A stretch of 64,000 nt of DNA from Radiobacillus kanasensis (GTDB lineage: Bacteria; Bacillota; Bacilli; Bacillales; Amphibacillaceae). Below, piece by piece: positions 1-8,881 of the stretch (position 1 is its first letter; every line of letters starts with the position of its first letter). A program made the position numbers and the translations under genes. The DNA lies in NCBI RefSeq assembly GCF_021049245.1, contig NZ_CP088020.1:1432001-1496000 (forward strand), given 5' to 3'. Below the pieces are notes generated by a model. It did no database searches. It was given only the letters and a program-made list of their open reading frames with translations, and had not been told where the DNA came from.

Positions 1-1374
1 AATCGATGCACTACGTAAGCTATATCTTTTTCCTGGATGATGGTCTGGTAAACGGTTATAACCATACAAGTTATCACGGAAGGTTTCCCCTTCATATTCT
101 TTACGTACAAGTCCGCGTTCCTGGAGGATTGGTACGACATGTTCTGCAAAATCTTTAAACGTACCTGGAGTAATGGCATAAGCAATATTAAAGCCATCAA
201 TCCCTGTTTCTTCTACCCATTCTTCCAAAGTATCCGCGATTTCTTCTCCACTACCCACTGCAATTGGTCCAAGACCACCAATGCCAACAAACTCTTTAAT
301 CTTATCGACCGTCCATTGTGTCTCAGGATCAATTTTTGTGAAGTTTTCCACTGCAGATTGAATAGAGTCGTTCTTTACATAACGAAGGTTTTCGTCTGGC
401 GCGTATTCAGATAGATCAATTCCGGTCCAACCTCCAAAGAGAGCCAAAGCTCCGTCATAGCTTATATGTTGTTTATACTCCTCATATTTTGCCACTGCTT
501 CTTCATGCGTTTTCCCGACAATGGGGGTAAACATGGTGAGAACTTTAATGTCATCTTTTGAGCGACCAAACGTTTCCGCTTCTGCACGAAGTTTATCCAC
601 ATATTGCTTTGCTGCTTTTTTCGTTGGAGCACCAATAAAGACACATTCCGCGTTTGCCGCAGCGAAAGCTCTTCCTTTTGTGGAGGCTCCTGCCTGAAAT
701 ATGACTGGTGTTCGTTGAGGGGATGGTTCACTTAGGTGAGCACCAGGGACTTTGAAATATTTTCCTTCATGTTCGATATTGTGTACCTTACTTGGATCTG
801 AATAGATACCACTATCTTTATCGACTAAGACTGCCTCCTCTTCCCAGCTACCTTCCCAAAGCTTGTAGCAAACTTCTAAGTACTCGGCAGCAATGTCGTA
901 GCGCTCATCATGGCCAATTTGGTCATCTAATCCTATATTTACCGCAGCACTCTTAAGATAAGAGGTGACAATATTCCAACCGACGCGGCCTTTCGTTAGA
1001 TGGTCTAAAGTAGACATCCGACGGGCAAATGGATACGGATGCTCATGCGTCACAGAAGCGGTCACCCCAAAACCGATATGCTTAGTAACGGCTGACATTA
1101 AGGGAACGACAAGCAAGGGATCGTTAACGGGTGATTGTGCCCCTTGCCGTACGGCAGCATCCCTCGAGCCTTCATAGACATCATACGTACCGAGGACGTC
1201 TGCTAGAAAAATAGCATCAAACCGTGCTTCTTCTAATATTTGAGCTAATTCAATCCAATATTCACTATCTTTGTACTGGTGCGAGCGATCCTCAGGGTGT
1301 GTCCATAGGCCAGGAGACTGGTGCCCCGCACAGTTCATATCAAAAGCATTTAAATAGATTCGTTTTTTAGTCAT
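1..1374 (-). CDS. FMN-dependent monooxygenase, NtaA/SnaA/DszA family (3' end outside window)
   Basis: This is a large-component flavin monooxygenase of the bacterial luciferase-like superfamily. Relatives use reduced FMN and O2 to oxidise sulfonates, thiophenes, S-alkyl cysteines or aminopolycarboxylates. Reading the minus strand gives an open frame to the window edge with family motifs: an N-terminal LNAFDMNCAGHQSPGLW segment, RMSTLDHLTKGRVGWNIVTS in the first third, and SPQRTPVIFQAGASTKGR in the middle. About 458 residues are visible, close to the usual 440-470, so only the C-terminal tail is missing. I prefer the ATG at 1374, nine bases after AAGGAG; an ATG at 1380 is only three bases from it. 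The FMN reductase gene lies 13 bp upstream behind a SAM riboswitch, so a role in obtaining sulfur from an organic compound is inferred. The substrate is unknown. Confidence 0.9.
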   Translation of the reverse strand, partial: MTKKRIYLNAFDMNCAGHQSPGLWTHPEDRSHQYKDSEYWIELAQILEEARFDAIFLADVLGTYDVYEGSRDAAVRQGAQSPVNDPLLVVPLMSAVTKHIGFGVTASVTHEHPYPFARRMSTLDHLTKGRVGWNIVTSYLKSAAVNIGLDDQIGHDERYDIAAEYLEVCYKLWEGSWEEEAVLVDKDSGIYSDPSKVHNIEHEGKYFKVPGAHLSEPSPQRTPVIFQAGASTKGRAFAAANAECVFIGAPTKKAAKQYVDKLRAEAETFGRSKDDIKVLTMFTPIVGKTHEEAVAKYEEYKQHISYDGALALFGGWTGIDLSEYAPDENLRYVKNDSIQSAVENFTKIDPETQWTVDKIKEFVGIGGLGPIAVGSGEEIADTLEEWVEETGIDGFNIAYAITPGTFKDFAEHVVPILQERGLVRKEYEGETFRDNLYGYNRLPDHHPGKRYSLRSASI

Positions 1375-1387
1375 CTTCATTCACTCC

Positions 1388-1936
1388 TTATCGCAACACG
1401 GCTGTTTGTTGTTTTTGTACGGTTTGGATAAAATAATAAAGCTGTTTTCTCGTTCTTTCTAAAATCTCAAAATCAATGATTGGATTTTCTAAACTTTCTT
1501 TATTAATCTGGCTATCTAGTAAATAAACTCCCTTTAAGTTTTGCCCTTTTAGGTTTGCAAGTAATGGCTTTAAGGTGTACTCGATGGCTAATAAGTGGGC
1601 TGGGCTACCCCCTGTCATGATTGGGAGAACAGGCGTATCTTGAAGTACGTCTTGTGGCAACAGATCAATTAATGCTTTCAAGACCCCGGAATAAGCAGCC
1701 TTATAAACTGGTGAACCGATAATGACACCTTTTGCATTTTGGATGAGTGATGTGATTTCCTGTATTGCTTGGCTATCGTACTTCCCGTAAAATAAAACTT
1801 CCTGAGGTACATCCCGTATGGAAATGTGAGTAACCTTCAGTTTTTCCTTTTCTAATAAGGTACCTAAGTGTCGTAACACCAAGTCAGATCTAGATCGTTC
1901 GGACGGACTTCCTGACAATACAACAATGTCGCTCAA
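1388..1936 (-). CDS. NAD(P)H-dependent FMN reductase, SsuE/MsuE type
   Basis: A flavodoxin-fold FMN reductase that would supply FMNH2 to the monooxygenase encoded just downstream. The N-terminus has the flavin phosphate-binding signature VVLSGSPSERSRS and, near residue 75, the conserved GSPVYKAAYSGVLKALIDLL segment. At about 182 residues it fits the family. A TTG at 1936 follows AAAGGA by nine bases and gives the family-typical N-terminus (L/M)SDIVVLSGSPS. An upstream in-frame TTG at 1954 has no ribosome binding site, so 1936 is preferred. The two genes form a short operon read from the promoter near 2217 through the SAM riboswitch. Confidence 0.9.
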   Translation of the reverse strand: MSDIVVLSGSPSERSRSDLVLRHLGTLLEKEKLKVTHISIRDVPQEVLFYGKYDSQAIQEITSLIQNAKGVIIGSPVYKAAYSGVLKALIDLLPQDVLQDTPVLPIMTGGSPAHLLAIEYTLKPLLANLKGQNLKGVYLLDSQINKESLENPIIDFEILERTRKQLYYFIQTVQKQQTAVLR

Positions 1937-2012
1937 TGTAAAACATCCTTTCAATGAAGAAAATTTGTTTATAAGAGTGTGTGGATGATTTTCCGATCAT
2001 CTGTGAGCATAT

Positions 2013-2044
2013 AAAAAGCCCTCTTTTCCATCAGAAAAGAGGGC
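2013..2044 (-). terminator. Intrinsic terminator of the SAM riboswitch
   Basis: On the minus strand GCCCTCTTTT pairs with AAAAGAGGGC around a short loop and is followed by a T run. It lies directly after the aptamer and before the FMN reductase gene, as an S-box expression platform should. Confidence 0.92.
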
Positions 2045-2063
2045 GAACGTTCTTATATGTGCA

Positions 2064-2170
2064 CTCTTATCTCTCAAGAAAAAACTCTTGCTGGATGTAG
2101 CACCTTCCTGACTAGGTCAGAGGTTGCTGAAGCGTCAACGGGCCAGTTCCCTCGGCTTCTCTTGATAAGA
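2064..2170 (-). promoter_or_regulatory. SAM-I riboswitch (S-box) aptamer
   Basis: The reverse complement shows the S-box conserved core in order: CTTATCAAGAG at the 5' end, GGGAACTGGCCCG, CAGCAACC, GGTGCTACATCCAGCAAG, and the closing GAGATAAG. The terminator at 2013-2044 follows. Family knowledge: bound S-adenosylmethionine favours termination, so the monooxygenase/reductase operon should be on when SAM, and by extension sulfur, is scarce. Confidence 0.95.
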
Positions 2171-2188
2171 ATATTGAATTTGTTATCC

Positions 2189-2217
2189 ATCATAATGCCA
2201 TAAAATGGGATTGTCAA
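2189..2217 (-). promoter_or_regulatory. Sigma-A promoter of the SAM-riboswitch operon
   Basis: On the minus strand TTGACA (2212-2217) and TATGAT (2189-2194) are 17 bp apart. Transcription would start about 15 bases before the S-box aptamer. This is a near-consensus promoter with good placement. Confidence 0.8.
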
Positions 2218-2373
2218 TAGGATTTAAGTAAAATGTGCTTAACAAACGCTTTACAAAATTCGTCATTTCCAAGGAAATAGAGAGAAATGAGCAGAATGTA
2301 AAAATATCGTAAATTTTCGGATAATTTAATAGATTTTTCGGATAGTGCAAAAAATGAAAGCTGTTACAATTGT

Positions 2374-2389
2374 TTGTAAGCGTTAACAA
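2374..2389. promoter_or_regulatory. CcpA operator (cre) of the sugar ABC operon
   Basis: TTGTAAGCGTTAACAA fits the cre consensus TGNAANCGNWWNCA at every fixed position. It lies just downstream of a possible -10 (TACAAT at 2365-2370) and 17 bp before the lipoprotein start, where bound CcpA would block transcription. The rest of 1955-2406 is taken by the SAM riboswitch, its promoter and AT-rich spacer. Confidence 0.85.
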
Positions 2390-2406
2390 GTAAAGGGGGA
2401 AGAACA

Positions 2407-3687
2407 ATGAAAAAGGTTAGCATTCTACTAGTTGGAATTATTGCTATTCTTAGTTTAGCAGCTTGTAGTGGAGGAGAAGGAGAGACCGCCTCAGGAAGCG
2501 ACGTTATTGAATTAACATTATGGAATGACTGGACAGAAGATCGACCTGAAAATACAGCCTACAAGAATATGGTGGAGAAATTTAATGAACAGCATGATGA
2601 CATCGAAGTAGTGATTGAGGCTATTCCGCACGATCAGTATGAAACGAAGCTACGAACACAGGCGGCCGGAAATCAGCTTCCGGATATGTTTCGTGTGTGG
2701 CCAGGAGCAAGACTTGCTCCGTTGGCTGAGGGAGGAGCGACCCTTTCATTAGATCCCATTAAGGACAATTGGGAAGGTGTGATTCCAGAAGGGATCATGA
2801 AGGACTATCAATTTGATGGTGTGCAATATGCTATACCAGGAAACATTAGCGAAACAAGCTTGATTTTCTACCATAAGGATATGGTGAAAGATGCTGGTTT
2901 TGAAGAATTTCCGAAAACGTACGAGGAGTTGAAATCTTTAATTACCGCATTAAATGAAGCTGGAACAACTCCTATTTCTTTAGGTAACAAAGCTATTTGG
3001 CCACTTCAATCCGTGTACATTTCTACGATCGCGGATCGCTTTACTGGAAGTGACTTCTTACCAAATGCTTTAAGTGGAGAAGGAAGTTTTGAAAACGAAC
3101 AGTTCATCAATTCGATGAAGGTCATTGAAGAACTAGCGAACATGAAAGCATTTAATGGCGACATGAATACTATTGATGAAGCACAAGCGCGTAGTGAATT
3201 TAATGCTGGAAATGCGGCGATGCACTTCGCTGGATCTTGGGCAATCGGGCCTGTTCTAGATACGGTGGAAAATCCAGATAAAATTGGAGTGGCTCCGTTC
3301 CCAAGCTTTGCTGGTGGGGATGGTGATCCTGCTAAGATTGCAGGAGTTGCTGGGGGAGGAATCGCTTTAAATAGTGATCTTTCCGAAGAAGAACAGGAAG
3401 CCGCATTCGAATTCTTAAAATTCTTCTATAGTGATGAGATGTATCAACAACTTGTAGAAGCGAATATTATCGTGCCTGCTGATGTGGAAATGGGAGACGA
3501 CATTCCACAAGTGTTCCAGGAAGCAAATAAGCTTGCTCAAGGTGGGTTAGCTCCGGTTTATGATGCGACGTTAAGTCCAGAGTTGACGGACATTATCAAT
3601 AATGGTCTACAAGCCATTACATTAGGAGAAAAAACACCGGAAGAACTAGCAAAAGAAATGCAAGAGCAAGTCGAAAAAGAGCAATAA
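2407..3687 (+). CDS. Carbohydrate ABC transporter substrate-binding lipoprotein (family 1, MsmE-like)
   Basis: The extracellular sugar-binding lipoprotein of the import system. The signal peptide ends in a lipobox (LAAC, Cys at residue 20), followed by a Gly/Ser/Glu-rich linker. The mature part opens with the usual ELTLWNDW strand and carries MFRVWPGA and later GNAAMHFAGSWAIG motifs of family 1 solute-binding proteins. Its 426 residues are normal. The start has a strong AAGGGGGAAGA site. Two permease genes follow. No ATPase gene is present here, so a shared MsmX-type ATPase is inferred, as in B. subtilis sugar importers. The exact sugar cannot be read from sequence; downstream genes suggest a beta-linked oligosaccharide. 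Confidence 0.92.
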   Translation: MKKVSILLVGIIAILSLAACSGGEGETASGSDVIELTLWNDWTEDRPENTAYKNMVEKFNEQHDDIEVVIEAIPHDQYETKLRTQAAGNQLPDMFRVWPGARLAPLAEGGATLSLDPIKDNWEGVIPEGIMKDYQFDGVQYAIPGNISETSLIFYHKDMVKDAGFEEFPKTYEELKSLITALNEAGTTPISLGNKAIWPLQSVYISTIADRFTGSDFLPNALSGEGSFENEQFINSMKVIEELANMKAFNGDMNTIDEAQARSEFNAGNAAMHFAGSWAIGPVLDTVENPDKIGVAPFPSFAGGDGDPAKIAGVAGGGIALNSDLSEEEQEAAFEFLKFFYSDEMYQQLVEANIIVPADVEMGDDIPQVFQEANKLAQGGLAPVYDATLSPELTDIINNGLQAITLGEKTPEELAKEMQEQVEKEQ

Positions 3688-3756
3688 AACATGCAGGCAG
3701 GTTGCAACACTAGCAACCTGCCTATCTAATAAAAAAGATAAGAGAGGTGGGTGAAT

Positions 3757-4632
3757 ATGCACGCAGTTGGTAGGAGAAGAGGGGCAATCATTTTAGGTTT
3801 ACTGCCTGCATTGCTTATCTATGTTATTTTTGCCATCCTTCCCATTCTCCAGTCCTTTTATTATTCCGTTATGGAATGGGATGGCTTTTCGGATATGACG
3901 TACGTCGGTCTGGCAAATTTCAAGGAAGTCTTCGCAGATCCATTGTTTTGGAATTCGGTGAAAAATAACATTTATGTCGTACTTGCATCTGTGTTCGGGC
4001 AAGTTCCAATTGCTTTGTTTATCGCTTTGTTGTTGAATCGAAAACTCAAAGGCTTGAAGATATTTCGAACGATTGGATTTCTTCCAGTAGTTCTATCAAC
4101 GGTCGTAATATCTTTAACATGGAGTTTAATATACAACTCAGAGGACGGATTAATTAATGAATTGTTACGATCGGTTGGTCTTGAGTCATGGGCATTGAAT
4201 TGGCTTGGAGACACAAACTTAGCGATGATTGCGGTTTGTATCACCGTGATTTGGCAGTTCGTTGGCCTTTATTTGATTATTTTCTTAGCAGCTCTCCAAA
4301 ACGTTCCAGAAGAAGTATTGGAAGCAGCAAAGATGGATGGAGCCTCGGAATGGACGACAACATGGAAAATTATAGTTCCGATGATTTGGGATACGATTAT
4401 TGTGGCGGTTATTTTATGTATTGCAGGAAGTTTAAAAACATTTGATTTAATTTATGTAATGACACATGGGGGACCATCCCACTCTACCGAAGTTATGGCT
4501 CTCTACATGTTTAATGAGACATTTAGTCAGCTTCAGTACGGCTATGGAAGTGCTGTATCTGTTTTAATTTTCTTCTTTAGCTTACTTTTAATTTACCTTG
4601 TGAACAAAATCTTTGGAAAAAAAATGATATAG
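3757..4632 (+). CDS. Sugar ABC transporter permease (MsmF/UgpA type)
   Basis: One of the two membrane subunits of the carbohydrate importer, about 291 residues with six predicted membrane segments. The cytoplasmic EAA loop is visible as EVLEAAKMDGASEWTTTWKI near residue 190, the contact site for the ATPase. The ATG at 3757 is preferred because AGAGGTGG lies directly before an alternative GTG at 3751, leaving that GTG no spacing. It sits 69 bp after the binding-protein gene and 14 bp before the second permease gene. Confidence 0.92.
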   Translation: MHAVGRRRGAIILGLLPALLIYVIFAILPILQSFYYSVMEWDGFSDMTYVGLANFKEVFADPLFWNSVKNNIYVVLASVFGQVPIALFIALLLNRKLKGLKIFRTIGFLPVVLSTVVISLTWSLIYNSEDGLINELLRSVGLESWALNWLGDTNLAMIAVCITVIWQFVGLYLIIFLAALQNVPEEVLEAAKMDGASEWTTTWKIIVPMIWDTIIVAVILCIAGSLKTFDLIYVMTHGGPSHSTEVMALYMFNETFSQLQYGYGSAVSVLIFFFSLLLIYLVNKIFGKKMI

Positions 4633-4646
4633 GAAGGAGGAGCATC

Positions 4647-5522
4647 ATGGAGACCGTAGTGAAATCAGAATTAGATCAGAAAACGATTAAGCCAAAGAGG
4701 AAGCTTAGTCTAAAACGGGTTTTGATCTATACAACCTTAACGATTTTTGCCGTTGTGAATGCCTATCCAATCCTTTGGATGATTATTAACTCTTTTAAGT
4801 CAGAACAGGAATTTCAGGTTGACCAATTTGGACTCCCAGACACATTTGTATTAGAGAACTATGTGAATGCATGGAATACAGCAAATTTTGGTGTCTTGTT
4901 CAAAAATAGTATATTTATCTGTTTGGCTGCGACCATTTTAACGGTTCTAATTGGAGCCATTGCTTCCTATTTTCTTTCGCGGTTTACGTTTAAAATGAAC
5001 AAGGTTGTGTACACCTTTTTTATTTTCGGAATGCTTATTCCGATTCATGCAACACTTGTTCCTATGTTTATTTTAATTCGGAACCTTGGTTTGTTAAACA
5101 CACCAGTGACATTGATATTTCCGTATATTGCGTTTCACTTACCAATTACGATATTTATTTTAACGAGCTTTATGAAAGCTTTTCCGAAGGATATTGAAGA
5201 ATCAGCGGTTATGGATGGCTGCGGCATCTTCCGGATATTTTGGTCTATTATTCTACCAATGTCCCGGCCCGCCTTGGCGACTGTTATTATTCTAAATTTC
5301 ATTTATAACTGGAATGAATTTTCGTTCGCTCTTGTCCTCATTAATGATCCAGCCTTACAAACGCTCCCATTAGGTCTGGCAAGTTTTGCTGGCCAATTTA
5401 CGACAAACTATGGGGCACAAATGGCTGGCTTAACGATGTCTCTTATTCCAATTGTTGCTTTTTATTTATTACTAGAAAAAGAAATAGTCAAAGGAATGAC
5501 AGCAGGAGCAGTTAAGGGATAA
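4647..5522 (+). CDS. Sugar ABC transporter permease (MsmG/UgpE type)
   Basis: The second membrane subunit of the importer, 291 residues, with an N-terminal cytoplasmic stretch and six membrane segments. The EAA loop is seen as DIEESAVMDGCGIFRIFWSI around residue 190, with the invariant Gly. A strong GGAAGGAGGAG site precedes the ATG. Family members of this type form a heterodimer with the preceding permease. Confidence 0.92.
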   Translation: METVVKSELDQKTIKPKRKLSLKRVLIYTTLTIFAVVNAYPILWMIINSFKSEQEFQVDQFGLPDTFVLENYVNAWNTANFGVLFKNSIFICLAATILTVLIGAIASYFLSRFTFKMNKVVYTFFIFGMLIPIHATLVPMFILIRNLGLLNTPVTLIFPYIAFHLPITIFILTSFMKAFPKDIEESAVMDGCGIFRIFWSIILPMSRPALATVIILNFIYNWNEFSFALVLINDPALQTLPLGLASFAGQFTTNYGAQMAGLTMSLIPIVAFYLLLEKEIVKGMTAGAVKG

Positions 5523-5556
5523 AATAGTGGTAATAACAGCAAAGGGTTGATGTCCG

Positions 5557-7326
5557 ATGTTTCGGAACTGGGGACTAAAAAAGCAGTTTTTAACTGTATT
5601 TCTTGTCTTAATTACATTACCGACTGTTTTATTCGGGTTTCTTATCTATTACCAAACGACCGTGAATTTTAAAAAGCAAGCGGAGGAAAACACGGTCCGA
5701 AGAATGGAAGTTAATGAAGAAACCTTAAAATCTATCATTTCAAGTATCGAAAATATGACATCTTATATGATTTATGATAGTGATTTTAGAACGTTTTTCA
5801 AAACAGCAAAAGAAGATACCCATGAGATGGCCTATAAACAAGCAGAAGAAGGAATCCGTGGGTATTTTACCTTCCAGCTGATGACCCATGACTATATTAA
5901 CTCGATTGAACTAAGAGGATATGACGGAAACACTTTGGACTTTGGAAACCCTGTTACAGGCGAAGAGGAGCAATTGGACTTAGCGGCATTGCGAGAGGAC
6001 GGTGCTCCAAATTGGAGTAATACGTACGAGGTTATAAGTGACTGGGGTGGAAGCTACAATGTGATTAGCTTGACCCGAATTATTAATGATCTTCGAAATA
6101 TCGATAAAGCGATTGGTATGGTTAGGGTTCGACTTGATCAATCCGCTCTTTTTGATCGGATGGAAGCCAATGCACCTTTGCAGCAAGGAAGTTATTTTAT
6201 TATGTCGAAAAAAGGCAACGTTGTCATTCACAAGAATGAATCGGAGGTTGGTCAGTCTTACCCGGACAAAGAAGTTAGTGAATTTGTCGCTAACAGTGGA
6301 AAAACAACGATGACTTATCAAGCGGATAATGGGAGTCATCTTGTTGTAAAACGGCCAATCGAGGGAACTCCGTGGGTATCTGTAGCCATTGTAAATGATG
6401 ATGAAGTAGTCAGTGAACTCTATCGCGTTCGAGCGTTGATTGTAGACATGATCATTTTGCTTTTAGTGCTAGGGGTTATTGCATTTATTGGATTCTACGT
6501 CTTTAACATTAAACGGATTACCGAGTTAACAGAGCAGACGAAGCAACTAGAAAATGGAGACTTTTCAGCAAATGTCCGTGTAACGTCTAAGGACGAAATC
6601 GGGATGCTCGGAACGCGATTTAATAACATGGTATGTACGATCCAGGAATATATTAACCGTGAATATAAATTAAAGATTAAGCAAAAGGAAACGGAATTAA
6701 AAGCACTTCAGCATCAAATAGATCCTCACTTTCTTTATAATACGCTAGACATGATCCGTTGGACTGCTCGGTTTGAGAAGGCAGAGAAAACGGGCCAACT
6801 GATTGAACGTTTGTCTAAAATGTTCCGTATGAACTTGAACAGGGGAAGGGCATGGGTCCATTTGGAGGAAGAGCTTTTATACATTCAAAACTACCTAGAA
6901 CTGCAGAAAAGTAGATTAGGAGAGCGCTTTTCTTTCCATATTTTTTATGATGATCAAATTAAGCATGCGATTGTATTGAAGCAAATACTTCAGCCATTAG
7001 TTGAAAACAGTATTGTCCACGGTTTACATGGGAAGAAGGAAAAGGGTGTTATTACTATTCGTTGTTCTTTATATCAGGATAGTATCTGGCTAGATGTGAT
7101 AGACAATGGAGTAGGTTTTGAAAAAGCGGAAAAGAATTCTAGTAAAGGTTCTGGCTTTGCCTTAAGTAATTTGCAAGATCGGTTGACCTTAGCGTTTGGA
7201 CGAGGAGCAGGTGTGTATGTATTAGATGATAAGGATGGAACATGGGTGCGTGTCCAAATTCCATTTACTATAGAAGAGGAAGAGCTTCGAATTAATGAGG
7301 AATCGGGGGAGGAAAATGTCCTTTAA
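5557..7326 (+). CDS. Sensor histidine kinase, YesM/LytS-like
   Basis: A membrane sensor kinase, 589 residues. An N-terminal membrane segment (about 10-30) and a second near 290-310 bracket an extracellular sensor region of the Cache type. A HAMP segment follows, then the His_kinase box KALQHQIDPHFLYNTLDMIR (phospho-acceptor His within QIDPHF) and an HATPase domain with LVENSIVHGL and DNGVGF. This layout is typical of YesM-family kinases that pair with AraC-type response regulators next to ABC sugar importers. The gene overlaps the regulator by 11 bp, which indicates coupled translation. The likely signal is the sugar taken up by the neighbouring importer; this is inferred from context. Confidence 0.92.
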   Translation: MFRNWGLKKQFLTVFLVLITLPTVLFGFLIYYQTTVNFKKQAEENTVRRMEVNEETLKSIISSIENMTSYMIYDSDFRTFFKTAKEDTHEMAYKQAEEGIRGYFTFQLMTHDYINSIELRGYDGNTLDFGNPVTGEEEQLDLAALREDGAPNWSNTYEVISDWGGSYNVISLTRIINDLRNIDKAIGMVRVRLDQSALFDRMEANAPLQQGSYFIMSKKGNVVIHKNESEVGQSYPDKEVSEFVANSGKTTMTYQADNGSHLVVKRPIEGTPWVSVAIVNDDEVVSELYRVRALIVDMIILLLVLGVIAFIGFYVFNIKRITELTEQTKQLENGDFSANVRVTSKDEIGMLGTRFNNMVCTIQEYINREYKLKIKQKETELKALQHQIDPHFLYNTLDMIRWTARFEKAEKTGQLIERLSKMFRMNLNRGRAWVHLEEELLYIQNYLELQKSRLGERFSFHIFYDDQIKHAIVLKQILQPLVENSIVHGLHGKKEKGVITIRCSLYQDSIWLDVIDNGVGFEKAEKNSSKGSGFALSNLQDRLTLAFGRGAGVYVLDDKDGTWVRVQIPFTIEEEELRINEESGEENVL

Positions 7327-8866
7327 GCTTCTTATTGTAGATGATGAACCGATTATTCGGGAAGGGTTAAAGTCTACCATTCCATGGGACAGCTATGGCA
7401 TGGAAGTAGTGGACGTGGTGGAAGACGGAGAAGCAGCCTTAGAATGGATGGAAAACCACAATGCTATTGATTTAGTATTAACGGATGTCCGGATGCCGAA
7501 TATGGATGGTCTTCAGCTCGCTACTCACCTAACATCACGGTTTCCTAACGTGAAAATTGTCATGATTAGTGGGTACGATGAGTTTAAATATGCACAACAA
7601 GCTATTCAGCTTGGGGTAGAGGACTATTTGTTAAAACCGGTAGATGTAGATGAATTGGTGCAGGTTGTGGAAAAGGTAGCAAAGGAAATGGAAGTGGAGC
7701 GAGAGAAAAGTGCCAAGCACCAACAGTTAAACATAAGTCATGCCATGTATCATCAAGTATTCGATCATACCTCAATCCTTCCAGATAATTTGAAAGCATT
7801 TCAGTCTCTTTGTATATATCCATTTCTGACAATGGTAAAGGAATATGTACGGGTGACGGAGCAATTTTCCGATCAAAAGGTGGATCGATGGCAGCAGGAA
7901 TGGATGAAACAAATCCATAAGCAGTTTTTGCAACATGAATGGTCCGTGTTTTCAATTTTTACGACTGAGAACGTCCTTCTGTCCTGTGTTGTAGATCCTG
8001 AGCAAAACCTACAACCTTCGAAGATAATTGATATTGTAAAGGAAACGAACATGCCGTTTGATATCGTATTGAACTCTACTCAAATACCGTTGGGAAAACT
8101 ACATCAAGTATATCCTAAACTAGTCCGAAATATTGAGCGTATCGCAGTAGAAGAGCAAGTGGTTACTGCTACAGAAAAAATACTGCAGGTAAGTCCTGAT
8201 CTCGAGTGGTTGAAGGAACAAGAGGATACGTTTAACGAGTTTATTTTTCAATCTAATTCAAAAGGGTTAGAAGAGCAGACAGAAAAGGTATTCCAACACT
8301 TCCTGGCTGAACAATATACACTACAACAAGCTAAACACGTTTTAGAAACGATTATTCAGCATGTCGTAAGTCGTTTTGACCCATTATTTGATCGAGATAT
8401 TTTGGTGAATGACTTTACTTTTACACGTGAAGTAAACGTTCATGTGTATAATTCATTCCGTCTTTTGGAGGAAGTCTTTATACAAGACCTCATGAAAGTT
8501 GTTCATCTACTTCAACGGAAAGATAATAAGCTGTGGATGATTGAACGGGCCGAACACTATATCCATTCTTATTATGCGTCCGATATTAAAGCCCACGAGG
8601 TTGCGGATGTTATCCATCTATCCCCCAACTATTTTAGTTCTTTGTTTAAACAAAAGACAGGTAAAAATTTTAATGAGTATCTCAATGAATTACGGGTCGA
8701 AAAAGCAAAGGTCCTCTTAGAGGAAACTCCTTTGAAAATAAATGAAATTGCAGATACGGTGGGATTTCATGAGTATAAATATTTCGTAGATGTTTTTAAA
8801 CGATTTGTTCAAATGACTCCAACTAAATATCGTTCTTGGATGTCTTCTAAAAAGAAAGTGAATTAA
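7316..8866 (+). CDS. AraC-family response regulator, YesN-like
   Basis: The cognate regulator of the upstream kinase, 516 residues. The receiver domain has the acidic pocket DDEP at the N-terminus, the phospho-acceptor Asp in LVLTDVRMPNMDGLQ, and the conserved Lys in YLLKPVD. A long central linker follows, then a C-terminal AraC/XylS double helix-turn-helix with VADVIHLSPNYFSSLFKQKT and the second helix pair ending FVQMTPTKYRSW. The ATG at 7316, four bases after GGGGGAGG, is preferred over a TTG-type start 21 bases upstream. It probably activates the importer and glycosidase genes. Confidence 0.93.
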   Translation: MSFKLLIVDDEPIIREGLKSTIPWDSYGMEVVDVVEDGEAALEWMENHNAIDLVLTDVRMPNMDGLQLATHLTSRFPNVKIVMISGYDEFKYAQQAIQLGVEDYLLKPVDVDELVQVVEKVAKEMEVEREKSAKHQQLNISHAMYHQVFDHTSILPDNLKAFQSLCIYPFLTMVKEYVRVTEQFSDQKVDRWQQEWMKQIHKQFLQHEWSVFSIFTTENVLLSCVVDPEQNLQPSKIIDIVKETNMPFDIVLNSTQIPLGKLHQVYPKLVRNIERIAVEEQVVTATEKILQVSPDLEWLKEQEDTFNEFIFQSNSKGLEEQTEKVFQHFLAEQYTLQQAKHVLETIIQHVVSRFDPLFDRDILVNDFTFTREVNVHVYNSFRLLEEVFIQDLMKVVHLLQRKDNKLWMIERAEHYIHSYYASDIKAHEVADVIHLSPNYFSSLFKQKTGKNFNEYLNELRVEKAKVLLEETPLKINEIADTVGFHEYKYFVDVFKRFVQMTPTKYRSWMSSKKKVN

Positions 8867-8881
8867 AAAGGAGAGGTTGAT

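Noticed and set aside
139..731. ORFs on both strands within 139-731
   Set aside because: They lie inside the continuous monooxygenase frame and are shadows of it.
2183..2407. 74-aa minus-strand ORF upstream of the sugar-binding protein gene
   Set aside because: It covers the cre site and the promoter region of two operons and has a low-complexity AT-driven composition.
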